Positions 12,231 through 23,530 of a DNA stretch of 64,000 bases are shown here, piece after piece. The stretch is from the NCBI GenBank assembly GCA_021018815.1, contig JAITYX010000011.1, forward strand, positions 5,780,501 to 5,844,500, read 5' to 3'. The DNA is from Talinum fruticosum (lineage: Eukaryota > Streptophyta > Magnoliopsida > Caryophyllales > Talinaceae). Each line of letters begins with the position of its first letter. The first letter of the stretch is position 1. The notes under the pieces were generated by a model. The model searched no databases. It had not been told where the DNA came from and saw nothing but the letters and a program-made list of their open reading frames with translations. A program made the position numbers and the translations under genes.

Positions 12231-15200
12231 CTACTCCCCTAAACCAACGTATTGTTGCACTACAAGGACTGACATTGAGGCTGCAAAATCCGATGATGTT
12301 AGCAAGTCCCCAAGGGCTCCAAGCTCAGGACACTCACTCCAGTCCGTGAAACTGGCCAAAAGTGGTGAGATCATGCCTTGGCCTCTCCCAACTATGTAGA
12401 GATCATGCATGGTGGTATCAATTGACCTTAAAGTTGTGATAGTTTCATCCCCATTGTTGACCACCCTGTCTACATATGTGACAGATCTATTTCCTTCTGT
12501 CTTTGCCTTGAAATCATTCAAATACTCCTCATCAAGGTGCCTCTCATGCTCAACATCGATCGCTCCAGTTAGCACCCCAAAGTCGCTAGGCTCTTGAGTT
12601 GTGGAAATCAAATACTTACTTATACAAATATTTGGGCCAGGGAGAAAACGCATCACAGTTAAATTGGTCGCAGGGTTGTCTGACATTCTCCAAGCATAGG
12701 CAAGGGCTTCACGGTCATCAGGCCCACCGAAGAAGAGCACGACTACGTGGTGAGCCACTTGGTTTAAACCTGAATGAGTAGAGGGTCCATTTAGTCCCCT
12801 ATCAACTATGATTCCAATCGAGCAAGGTGCTTTAGCCAACATGTTTTGGTTTAAGGTTTGTAAGGCAGGATCAGTGGATTCCATAACCCCATACACTGTT
12901 GTATGTTTATGGAATGGAAGGATGATAAAAGCCACTCGTTTGTCCTCTGCTAAGTTCCAAATGTCCTCATGCATTGATGAATAAGGGGATATGGCGGTTA
13001 GGGGTTGAATCGTGACACGTCCTGCTTCTTGTTGCTCGTAGCTTTCAAAGGCATTAAAAATGTGGTCAGATTGAGCTTGGGTTCGATTTAGAGAACTGGA
13101 ACCAGGGCCTGACTTTTGGGTATTGTGGACAATAAGCATGGCAGAAGCTCGACCAGTCAGCTCAATGAGGTGGAGAACATAGACACACAAAGGAGACTGC
13201 TTTGTAGGGTGAGTGGCTTCAAGAAGATTGATCATGGTTGGGACATTTTTTGGGGTATGAATACAACAGACGATGCGCAATTCTGAGTCAGGCTTTATGC
13301 TTTGGAGGGTTCTCCGTTTATAGGCCATCAGTCTCCTTGTTGAGCGATACATAGAACTCACTAGGGGTCCAATGACTCCTGTTATGAACAGTATTGCAAT
13401 GACCATGATTGAAAATGTATTTTCGTCGAACACCTGTGAGGAACACAACATAATAATTAGTTTTTTTATTCTCTGTGTCCCATTAATACTGTAATAATTG
13501 AAAAAAAAAAGAGCTTCATTTTAAGGAATGCATTTAATTGAAAAAATAAACTTCATTTTAAGGAATGCATTTATTGCTTAAATTGTCCATAACAAAATAT
13601 ATTATTCCTAAATTAATCTTGTCATCTCTATAGTTTCAAACACTAAGAAAACATTCATTATTGTTTGAATATTTGATCATAAGAGGTAAAATTGTCTTAC
13701 TATTTAATGTTCTAATTTAACTAATTAATTATTAGTCTTTTCCGACAAATCTAATAGTAGAAAGTATGACAACAGTAATGGAACAACAAGAGTATTTCAT
13801 ATTCAATGTAGAATTCATTTTTCAAAAGGCAATTAACATTAAATTACGCATCTAGACATTTTGCATTGTAATATATTTTTACCTTAAATCTCCCTTTATA
13901 CATTTCAAGGTGAAAGTTGAGAAGTTTCATCTTGTTTGACTTTTAGTAAGTCAATTTAGAGATATTAGAGATATTAAAATCAACGATTTTGACAACAACA
14001 GTCATAAAGGGGTGATGGTAAGCAAATAATTAATTAATTAAATTTTATCTGTATATTATACAGTAATAAACTTCAGATAAAATTTTAGTGGTGATAAACT
14101 CAAGTTTCCACTTTTCAAAATTACCCTTAATCATCTCTATCCCTCCTTCCTGGGTATCTTGTAGAATAAAATATCATATGTATATTTTACAAAAATAAAA
14201 TTTGTTTTAACGAAAATAAATACTAGTTTATTAAGACAACCAACATTTTGGGATTAAAAAAGGACAACCAAAATTTAAAAAAAATACATATATTAACAGT
14301 ACTATAAATTCTTTAGTTACCTAATATTTACATTTCGGATCCTAGTTAATCTAATTTTAAATTTTCACTTTTAAACATAATCGTAAGAAAATGTAAATTA
14401 AATCAGAAAAATAGTGAAGTTGGAAGAGAGAAAATAAAATTGAAGGATAAGTGTTTTGATATATAGCTGACCTGTTGCTCTAAACCTATCTCGAGGACAA
14501 TGAATTCCACAACGCCTTTCGTGTTCATAAGGAAAGCCATGGTAATCCCTTCGCCGAGAGGCAAGTTATAGTAGTACGAAGCTGCCACAATAGCAGTGAC
14601 CTTGCCAATGTAAGCCAAGATAATGATGATAAAGAGATTCATCGAATTTGTTTCTCCTAAGTTGCCAAATAAATTTGCCTTCAGCCCACAAGAAAGATAG
14701 AACATAGGAAGCAAAAGGCCTGACACAATATCATCGAGCTTTTCTACAAGGGTTGTCCCCAAAGTTTCATTTGGAATGATCAACCCAAACACAAAGGATC
14801 CGATTACAGAGTGTGTCCCCAAAAGATCTGTTATCGTCCCTGAAATCATCACTCCGACGATGATGATATATATGTAGTCATCGCTTATAGGTTCTCCAGT
14901 AGGGGCTGTTCGGATCATCGACTTGACAATAGGTCGAATAATGTAAAAACAAACTGCCACAAAGACAATGTTTGATAAGATTACCCAAATGGAAATTAAG
15001 TGATTGTCGCTTGTTCCACTTAGGGCAATGGCTAGGGCTAAAAGAATCCAAGCAGTTAAGCCATTGACTAGGGAAGATGACATTGCTATCTGACCTATCT
15101 CAGTGTTGATCAGCTTAAACTCAGCAAGGACACGAGCTATCCCAGGGAATGTTGTGACTGCAAGGCTTATAACTAGAAACAACATATAAGCTGGTTGACT

Positions 15201-16225
15201 TCCACTTCTGATAGCATCTTGATCATGAGGAAAAATGCTAAAACCACAACCAAGAACAAGAGGTATGATCATGCTGCCTATTGCGATGCTCGCTGATTTC
15301 TTTCCACTCCGCTTGATCACTGATAAATCCATTTCAACCCCAAGTAGAAAGACAAAATATCGAAGACCAAGATCTCCCATTGTTTCTAATACTATAGTAC
15401 TCCATGAAGGGAATACTATAGTATTTATTACACCCAAACTTCCCAATACTGTTGGTCCCATAATGAAGCCACCCTATACATTGATCAGACCACATTGTCA
15501 GTGTATATGTAGACTAATTTTATCTTTGACTTGTAAACGATAATAAAAAATAGCAATGTAATCTGAATTCATAAATGACAATATTTGAAGGATCCAATAT
15601 AGGTTATCTGCAGGGTAAAAAATGTTTATTGTTTCCTATAGACGGTTTAAAAGTAAATATTTTTTTAAAAAAAAAATTGAGTGAATAATTAAAATGCACC
15701 GTATAAAAGATTTAATTATCTTACTTAGGGTCTGTTTAAAGTTACATAAAAAGCTCACAAGAACAGAAATAAAAATAGAAACAAATAGAAGTGAACAGAA
15801 AATAGCAACAATGAACAGAAACGAGTAACATAAAAGAGAATAAAAGAACATAAACGAACCTAAAAAAACCAAAAACAGAAACAAACCGAAAATAAAAATA
15901 AATGATGATTTTTATATAACTTTGAACAAACACTTAGGCTATAAGAACCGTACTCAAAGTTACACAGAGGAGTATTTGAATTGCAACATTATAGAAAGGA
16001 ACTTACAAGAATCTCAGCAACAACACGAGGCTGGCGAATAGAATTAAGGATAAAAATAAGGACACGAGTTGTCATGAGGGCCAACGATATTTGCACAAGT
16101 AAAAGCGGCCAGGGATAGTCGAAAGGATTATCCCCAAACCACGCCCCAGTGGTTGTAATCAAACCGGGGATATAACACACTATTGGTGTTTCCCCATTTT
16201 GTAAAGAAGATGATGTGTCCGACAT
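12231..16225 (-). CDS. CHX15: Cation/H+ exchanger, CHX15-like (3 exons)
   Basis: CPA2-family exchanger expected to move K+ (or Na+) against H+ across endomembranes or the plasma membrane. Exons on the minus strand: 16225-16007, 15473-14472 and 13433-12231, all with GT..AG borders and phase 0, giving 807 aa (family usually about 820). Residues 1-430 hold the Na_H_Exchanger membrane domain (GGFIMGPTVLG at 74, LGVEMDL, NTEIGQ, SGTITDLLGTHSVIGSFVFG, NTKGVVE). Residues 435-807 are the soluble C-terminal half: KPDSELRIV, NVPTMINLLEA, LTGRASAMLIVHN, FFGGPDDREALAYAWRM, ending GDLLTSSDFAASMSVLVVQQYVG. It resembles Arabidopsis CHX15 more than other CHX members I recall. Oddity: the Asn-Asp pair of the transport core reads Asn210-Gly211 (codon 15060-15062), and the tail after VQQYVG is about 40 residues shorter. 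The frame is otherwise intact. Confidence 0.92.
13434..14471 (-). other. CHX15-like intron 2, with small repeats
   Basis: Ends are gtcagc..cacag on the minus strand. It contains a 23-bp direct repeat (CTTCATTTTAAGGAATGCAT and onward) at 13514 and 13551, spaced 37 bp. It also holds an inverted repeat ATTTTATCTG (14042-14051) / CAGATAAAAT (14074-14083) that could fold into a hairpin or be the remains of a tiny MITE. No coding sequence is seen. Confidence 0.7.
15474..16006 (-). other. CHX15-like intron 1
   Basis: Donor gtaagt (16006-16001) and acceptor tatag (ending 15474) on the minus strand, joining EIL to GGFIMG at the usual family position. It includes an A/G-rich stretch around 15770-15900 with repeated AACAGAAA units; nothing else is recognised. 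Confidence 0.75.
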
Positions 16226-17208
16226 ATTTATTTTCTTGTACTTTTTTGAAATCCAAGGGAATTGAGTAAGAAGAGAGAGAAGAAAATCCCTCTCTTCTTG
16301 AACTCCCCTTGATTGTAATACGAATATGTCAATGCTAATCACCTTCAACCATAAACAAAACTCAAAATGTTGTCCTCATTCTCTTCTGCCTCCGGTTGTC
16401 TCGGCTTCCGGGAGCACAACTCTTCCCTTCCTTTGTGAAAATCTTTGGGGAGGGGGCCTTCCCAGCAGTTTTTGTGATAAAATTTAAAGCTGTCTATTTT
16501 TTGAAGTTTGAGTCTATTTCTAGACTATCTTTGTTATTTGTGATGGTTAAAATAATTCCTTTCATATCCGCGTAACATGGAGTTTATTTGTTATTGCCAA
16601 AATTTACAGCTACGTACATCAATATCCCATTTTAAGGAATAAAAAAAGTTTACATATTGCATTTGAAAACTTTTCACTGAAGAGGAAAATAAATAAATCT
16701 GGGAAGTGAAAAACATTTTTCTCTTGTTTCTTATGAGTTAAAATTCCAATTGTATTGTTAGGAAAAACATTAATTTCTTATTAGCATACCAAAAACCTTG
16801 TTTGGCTCAGCAGGGAATGATATGGAGTAGAATTTAAAATCTAGGTGGACCATAATGAAACTTAATTTTATGATACCAAGTGTTTGGTTGAGCTATAGAA
16901 TAAAATGACAATATTCCATTTAAAATGTTTTAAGAATACAAATTAATTTTAGATTTTCACATTCTCTCTTCATCCCTCTCCTTCCTCCACTTGAGCTATA
17001 GAATAAAATGAAAATATTTCGTTTAAAATTTTTTAAGAATACAAATTAATTTTAGATTTTCACATTCTCTTTTCATCCCTCTCCTTCCTCCACTTTTTCT
17101 TCCCTCTAAGAACTATATCTAATATTCCTCCACATTTCCACATCGGCAACTAGAACTTTCTTATTTTTCGGCGATCAATCGACCTTATAAGCCCCCCCAT
17201 TTCTTCCG
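16226..17208. other. Upstream region of the CHX15-like gene, with a 103-bp tandem duplication
   Basis: This holds the 5' UTR and promoter side of the minus-strand CHX gene. No ORF is supported. Two near-identical 103-bp units lie head to tail at 16889-16991 and 16992-17094. No transposon ends are visible at their borders. The copia element begins at 17214. Confidence 0.6.
16889..17094. repeat. Tandem duplication, 2 x 103 bp
   Basis: Each unit starts TGAGCTATAGAATAAAATGA and ends CCCTCTCCTTCCTCCACT. The copies differ at only a few positions. It is upstream of the minus-strand CHX gene and immediately outside the copia element. Confidence 0.88.
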
Positions 17209-17213
17209 GATCT
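17209..17213. repeat. Target-site duplication of the copia element, left (GATCT)
   Basis: GATCT directly before the 5' LTR (TGTTGGG at 17214), repeated directly after the 3' LTR at 29261-29265. Confidence 0.85.
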
Positions 17214-17485
17214 TGTTGGGAGCGAAGTCTAACGATTTTAGGCTCGGAAAACGCATATCGCAGCTTATCACAACCAAAATGACCACTGTTCAATGCATAG
17301 CCTCGTGTTGCATGAGCAAATTTTGGAGCCAAGACAGCCAGACTCGGACACCGGCAGGACATGTCTAGTGACACGAGCCGTGCTTGTAGCATGGGCAGCC
17401 CGTGTTGCCGGGCATGGCCCATGCCTCGCCGCCAACTCTTTAGCTTCATCTTCTTTGGCCATTTTTTGCTCGGTTAAAATGTATT
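17214..17485 (+). mobile_element. Copia 5' LTR, left part
   Basis: Aligns with 28814-29045 of the 3' LTR (TGTTGGGAG start, CAGCTTATC, AACCAAAATGACCA, TGTTCAATGCATAGC, TCTAGTGACAC, TTGCTCGG). The match breaks after TGTATT at 17485, exactly at the CACTA end, and resumes at 23268. Confidence 0.9.
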
Positions 17486-18059
17486 CACCACTATAGATAC
17501 CACTTTTAACGACGGATCTTTAACAACGGTTAAAAGGACAAACCGTCATGAAAATTGGACCGGTGGCATTTTTGTAAATAACCGGCGTTCGAAGCACATA
17601 TGACAACGATTCTTACATTAGAACCGTCGTCATATGTGCTGGTTATTTTTCGGACGACGGTTGATTTCTTTGAACCATCGTCTTATGCAACATATCATGG
17701 CGGTTCTATGAAAGAACCGTCGTCCAATGACTTTCGGATCGGATCTAAAAATCCGAGAACGTACCTACTATTTCCACGCTCACTTTATCTCGCTATCTAC
17801 TCTCGGCCTTGTTGAAAGAACCTATTATCTCGCTGTTCTCCACCGTTCACTTTCGTCTACAACTCGGATCTAGATATGCTCGGAGTCGCCGTAAGTAATC
17901 GGCGTCGTTGTTCCTCTTGTTGTTTAATTTTCGTTTTCGCTCACTCATCGTCTCTCCTCTTTCTTGTAGCTGTCGTAGTTTTGGTTGTATGTGTCGCCGT
18001 TGTTTTTCTCCTTCATTGTCGCCGTTGGTTTCGTCGTTCATTGTCGCCGTTGTTTTCCT

Positions 18060-19040
18060 CGTTATTACAGTATGAATCTTTATCCTTTCTTATTTTTTCC
18101 ACTTGTAAGTTATTTACAAGATTTAATATAGTTAATTAGTGAACGTATTTGGGGTAATGATGTGAATGTTGAGAATGTGAGTAAATGTTTGAGATTGTTG
18201 AATCTTTGTTGAAAAATGTTCAATATTGAGAATGTGTGAATGTTGACAATGTGGGTAACATTTGTTTAGTTTATTAATTTGGAAATTCCTAAGATGTTAG
18301 AGATTTTGAGAAATGGGTTTAGGATTTTAGGATTTAATTTATAGGGAAATAGAATGATAGTTAATGATAGTAAATCGAAAGAGTGCATTGAAATTTGTTT
18401 AGGGTTTTAGAGAAATAGAAAGATAATTTGGATATAAGGCTTTATTGTTTTTCATATAATTCGATTAATGGCATGCTTCATTAAATTATCGTATTCATTT
18501 CATAAGTTTAGAGAACCCATTCAAACATCTCGTACATAACAAGTTATCCTAGGTCGTTGTAAGTGCATAAATGTGCGTATAGCGTTTAGGATATTAGTTT
18601 GGTACGTATAAGTTTTTGAATTGTTTGTGGTGGACAGTTTGAGAATAATATGATAATAGGTTGTGTGGCTATTATAATCTTATCATAAATTTTACAAGAT
18701 ATCACGGTGCTCATTTTTCCTCTCATTCTTCGAGTGCAATTATGATGACGATAGATTTGATGTGTGTATCTTTACTTCGTTACCATACAATTAAGTAAGG
18801 ATATACACATTAACCAATTCATTTTTTCATATGTTGTACTTGAAGAACTAAGGGGAAATGCTGCCGGAATTTTGTTAAATATAAGATAAGATTTTGCTAC
18901 ACGGTCTAGGGTCATATTATTCTTGAATGGGTTTAGAACCATCTATCCTCGTAGAAGGATCTTAGGCTCATGCTATATTATTTGTGCATAATAAGTACGT
19001 ATTTCTCGAACTATATGTGGTGAATTGCTTCTTGTGTTAA
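18060..19040 (+). other. Non-coding 5' part of CACTA element
   Basis: AT-rich stretch inside the CACTA element, between its GC-richer leader and the first transposase homology. It has no supported ORF and may correspond to an intron or leader of the transposase gene. Confidence 0.5.
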
Positions 19041-19048
19041 TGGGTAAG

Positions 19049-22000
19049 GTATGGATCGAGCGTTGGTTTAAGCGATAAGAGGAGTGTAGAATATCGTGAT
19101 GGTGTTAACAAATTTCTAGAGATTGGCGTCGAACATGCCGCCAAATATAGAGAATAGTCCATATTCCGTCCGTGTTTAAGGTATTTTAGCTCCTCAAGAT
19201 TCCTCCCTAAGGTTGTAAAAGGTCACCTACATCAGCATGGGTTTGACACAACTTATAAGGTGTGGGTATGGCATGGAGAAGAAAAATCAGTAAATATACC
19301 CGTACGAGAGGAAGATGAAGGGTATGATGAAAATAAAGCCACCAAGTAGTATGGAATTAAAAGACCGACCTAAAGATCTAGTTTATGGAGTAGAAAGTGA
19401 TTTATTCAATCAATCACACGTATTGGAGCAATTGTTAGCCGATTCGGAGAAGCCTCTTTACTCAATGGGTGATAAATATACCCCGTTTATCAGCTTTGTT
19501 GAGGTTGATAAAATTAAAAACGACTAACGGCTGGAGTGACAAAAGTTTCATGGACTTGTTGGGTGTGCTGAAAGATATACTCCCAAAAGGCAATGTCCTT
19601 CCCAACCATACATAGGAGGCGAAGAAGATGTTGTGTCTTATGAGCATGGGATATAAGAAGATACATGCCTACCCCAACAATTGCATATTGTACCGAAAAG
19701 AACATACACATAGACACGAATGTCCTAAGTGTGGTGTACCTCGATACAAAATGAAAAACATCGATAAAGAGAGTGTTAAGAGACTTCCCGCAAAGGTGTT
19801 GTGGTACTTACCGATAATATCAAGGTTTAAGCGCCTTTTTCAAGTGCAACTAATGCGAAAAATTTGACGTGGCATGCCGACATAAAAGTCCGTGATGACA
19901 AGATACGTCACCCTACCGATTCTTCTCAATGGAATAAGATCGATTCACTGTTCCCGAAATTCGGTAGGGAAGCACGGAACCTACATATGGGTCTTTGTAC
20001 GGACGGAATAAACCCCCACGGTGACCTAAGTAGCAAGCATAGTTGTTGGCCCGTTCTTTTTGTTATCTACGACCTACCATCATCGTTATGTATGAAGCGC
20101 AAGTACATTATGTTGTCAATGCTCATTTATGTGCCTAAACAACTGAGAAATGATATAGATGTTTACTTGGCGCCTCTTGTTGAAGATTTCAAGCTTATGT
20201 GGGATGAAGGTGTATTAGTTTACGATGCATACCATCAAGAGCAATTTACATTGCGAGTTATGATCTTCACCACAATCAATGACTTCCTGCGTATGGAAAC
20301 TTGTCCGGATACACCGTCAAAGGATACAAGGCATGCCCCATTTGTGCAAAGGGTACTTGCTCCTATCAACTCAAGCACGGTGAAAAGACGACCTATCTCG
20401 GACACCGAAAGTTTCTTCCATTTTCCCATCAATATCGTAAGAAAAAGAAGGCTTTCAATGCTAAAACCAAGATGGATTCTCGCTCCAACTCCATTAATAG
20501 GACATCAAATATATGAGAAAGTGAAGGATCTTGATGTGGAGTTCGACAAGCCATACCGACGTCACTTCAAAACGATGTGTGGAAAAAGATATCAATATTT
20601 TTTGATCTTCCATATTGGAAAGAGTTGTATGTGAGACATAGTCTTAATGTAATTCATATAGAGAAAAACATCCGTGAAAGTCTAATTGGAACTCTTCCGA
20701 ACATACCAGGGAAGACCAAGGACGGAGAGAAAGCACAACTCGATATGTGTGAAATCGGAATACGGGAGGAATTAGCACCACAACCAAAGGGGAAGAGAAC
20801 ATATTTGCCTCCCGCGTCTTACACATTGAGTAAAAGGGAAAAACAACGTTTGTGTGAGGCCTTGAAGAAACTCAAAGTGCCACCGGGATATTCTTCAAAC
20901 ATCGAAGACTCGTTTCGATGTCTAATTATAGACTAATCGGTCTTAAATCTCACGATTGTCATGCTTTGATGCAACAAATACGACCGGTTGTTATCTCGTG
21001 CCGTGATGCCGAAACATGTCGGACATGCGATCACAAGACTTTGCTTCTTCTTCAATGCCATATGCAGAAAATTCGTTCATTTGGAGAAATTGGATGATCG
21101 TTAGTGCGACGTGATCGTTACGTTGTGCCAACTTGAGATGTACTTCCCCTTCTTTTTTGATGTCATGGTGCACCTCGTTGTCCATTTGGTGAAAGAAGTG
21201 CGATTCTATAGCCCGGTTTTTTACCGATGGATGTACCCTTTTGAACGTTTCATGAAAATTCTCAAAGGGTATGTTAGAAATCGGTACTGATCGGAAGCAT
21301 GCATTGTTGAGGCATACACACATGAGTGTGTCGAGTTCTACTATGAATACTACCCCCAAATGGAAGAAGTTGGTATTCCTAAATATCGATTTATGGGGAA
21401 GATTGGTGGGCGGGGAAACTAGGGCCGTCGGTTCTAACAATCAATCGGGATATAAGGGATCAAGCACATCTTTATATTCGACAAAACAACGATGAAGTGC
21501 AGCCATTCATTGATGAGCACAAATCCCTCATAAGGAGACAAGATCGAGGAAAAATGGGACGTAGGTACTGACTCATAATAATCGCACATTTGTCCACTGG
21601 TTTAGAGAAAGAGTGATCACTAGCCAATTAGAAGAATCACGAGAACATATCTTGCAAACATTAGTCAGCTTGGCTAGAGGGCCATAGTTGGAAGTCATAG
21701 CTTACCGCGGGTATGACATCAATGGATACTTTTTCTACACAAAGAGTCGGGACAATAAGAGTACCTCGTAAAATAATGGGGTCACATTGGAGGCTCATGC
21801 ACTTCATGTGTCCAGCTTTAAGGACAAAAATCCCGTTATAGCTAAAATGGCATATTATGGTGTCATTGAGGATATATGGGAGCTAGACTATGTTGACTTT
21901 TGTGAGTCCATTTTTCGGTGGAAATAGGTCGACAATAACAACGATGTCCGAGTTGATGAGATGGGATTCACGATGGTCAATCTCACAAGAGAAGAGCCTA

Positions 22001-22303
22001 AAGGGGATCAATTCATTATGGCATCCCAAGCTAGACAAGTGTTCCTACGTTGAGGACCCGGCCAGTGATAAGTGGTCTATTATTCTTCAAGGGAAGAGGC
22101 ACGTTGCTGGTGGGGATGGTGAAGATGTGTGTGAGTTTGTTGAGGAGGCCCCACCCTTTTCCTTGGGAATGCCTGTCGAAAATGAGGATCCCAATTTTGA
22201 AGAACCATATTTAAGAGATGACCATCAAGAGGGCATATATATTGAAGATAAGTCTAAAAGAGGGGGAAAAGGCATAAACCATCTAATTATATCAACTCGG
22301 TAA
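19049..22303 (+). pseudogene. CACTA transposase (TNP2 type) pseudogene
   Basis: Family order is kept across frameshifts and stops. Transposase-associated N-terminal domain: about 19075-19300 (RSVEYRDGVNKFLEIG, then GFDTTYKVWVWHGEE after a shift). A CxxC knuckle lies at about 19715-19745 (HECPKCGVPRYK), then LPAKVLWYLPI. The main Transposase_21 core spans 19864-20634 (DGINPHGDLSSKHSCWPV, LCMKRKYIMLSMLI, ND.DVYLAPLVEDF), continuing in the next frame (SGYTVKGYKACPICAKGT, 20301-20516) and in 20577-20936 (LPYWKELYVRHSLNVIHIEK). DUF4218 follows (about 20930-21290: GLKSHDCHALMQQ, RWMYPFERFMKILKGY), then DUF4216 (about 21720-22080: GVTLEAHALHVSSFKDKNP, YYGVIEDIWELDY). No full-length frame remains. 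Confidence 0.9.
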
Positions 22304-23267
22304 GAACATTAATTTTATTTCTAATGACATCCAATATTGTTGCTTGTTTTAAAAACCGCAACGTGCTTGTCATTATTTTTGACTTGTAGTATTCATGTAA
22401 ACGGATGATTTTGTTCGATGAGGATCAAAATAAGGACTAAGTTATCTAATTAGAATGGTAGAAGATCATCATTCGATAAGGGACATTATTCAGGTAATGT
22501 TTCTTGTGAATAATTCTTGCTTAACATTTAACACTTTTCTCGGTTTGGGTTGCTAATCTCACTTCCCGCTTAATGTTTTCCTCTATATTGTAGAACAACC
22601 TCTACCCCTGTACGAACTCCAAAAAGCAAAATAAGAGCATACCCTCCCGCAAGAGGAGACATGTGGTATTATGTTTTTATGACTATATTGCTTGTTTGGA
22701 GTTCAAATATGATGTAATTATGTAATATATTTTTTGCTTGAACTTTAAATGTGAAATATGGAATTGTGTTGCGAACTTGTTCAGATGGAACTTTGTTGTG
22801 GTTATAGTAAGTTGGAAATTCTTGTATTTATGTTTGAAATTGAGGTCTGTTGGTTTGTTGTTGTGTCGGTTGTGATATATTTTGGAGTGTATTTTGTACA
22901 GGGGGAAGGAAAAAACAAAAAACTATTTAAAAAAATAAAGACCTATTATGACGGTTCTTACATTAGAACCGTCATCATAAGCCTAACCAAATTTGGTTTT
23001 TGGGCAGGACCTATGACGATGGTTTGTCAAAGAGAACCGTCGTCATATGTAAATATATGACGACGGTTCTGTTTGGAAAATCGTCGTCATATATGTACCT
23101 CTAACGATAGTTTGTTCATGAAAACCGTCGTTAAAGGTGACCTATTACGACGGTTGTTGAACCATAGTTAAAAATGCTACATACAACGACGCCCAAATAC
23201 ACGACACCTGTTAACCATAGTTAAATGTCGTTTTTAACCGTAGTTAAAATTTATTCCTATAATAGTG

Positions 23268-23492
23268 ATTGATGCGTAATTAGGCAAGGTTTGGATATAA
23301 AATGATGCCCGCAGACCTCCATTGATGTATCCCTAAAAACACAAAGATTCCTTTTGTAAAAAGAAAGTCATCTAGTGAATTGTCGTGGTTTTTTCCGAGG
23401 GGGTTTTTCACATTAAAATCTCGTGTCCCGAATTTCTCTTCTTTTTCTTTACTCTTATTTTGTCTGTTTGTTTGTGACTCTCAATCCTAACA
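23268..23492 (+). mobile_element. Copia 5' LTR, right part
   Basis: Resumes the LTR after the CACTA element. CCTCCATTGATGTATCCCT, AAAGAAAGTCATCTAGTGAA and TGTCTGTTTGTTTGTGACTC match 29080-29250 of the 3' LTR. It ends CCTAACA at 23492. Confidence 0.9.
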
Positions 23493-23507
23493 ACTAGTTC
23501 AGAGCTC
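23493..23507 (+). other. Degraded primer-binding site of the copia element
   Basis: Directly after the 5' LTR, ACTAGTTCAGAGCTC keeps CAGAGC of the usual initiator-Met tRNA site TGGTATCAGAGC. Confidence 0.55.
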
Positions 23508-23530
23508 TAAGGTTAGAGGTCACAACAAAC

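Larger units (their letters stand above)
17486..23267 (+). mobile_element. CACTA (En/Spm) transposon, 5782 bp, TSD ATT
   Basis: 5' end CACCACTATAGATACCAC (a CACTA end with one changed base); 3' end on the complement CACTATTATAGGAATAAA. They align without gaps over 25 bp into TTTTAAC. A 3-bp ATT duplication flanks it (17483-17485, 23268-23270), and removing element plus one ATT restores the copia LTR. Subterminal arrays of ACGGTTCTT-type units, many as palindromes (for example 22949-22979), are the same as in the 1495-bp element at 3629. The interior has a promoter-like CT-rich leader (17745-18060), a long AT-rich stretch (18060-19040) and a decayed TNP2-type transposase. This looks like the autonomous relative of the smaller element. 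Confidence 0.93.

Noticed and set aside
12409..12781. Plus-strand ORFs within the CHX gene
   Set aside because: Shadows of the minus-strand CHX exon 3.
17150..17496. Overlapping ORFs on both strands near the copia 5' LTR
   Set aside because: They lie in LTR sequence and match no protein; the 3' LTR shows similar accidental ORFs.
20991..21440. 149-codon minus-strand ORF
   Set aside because: Antisense to the DUF4218 part of the CACTA transposase.
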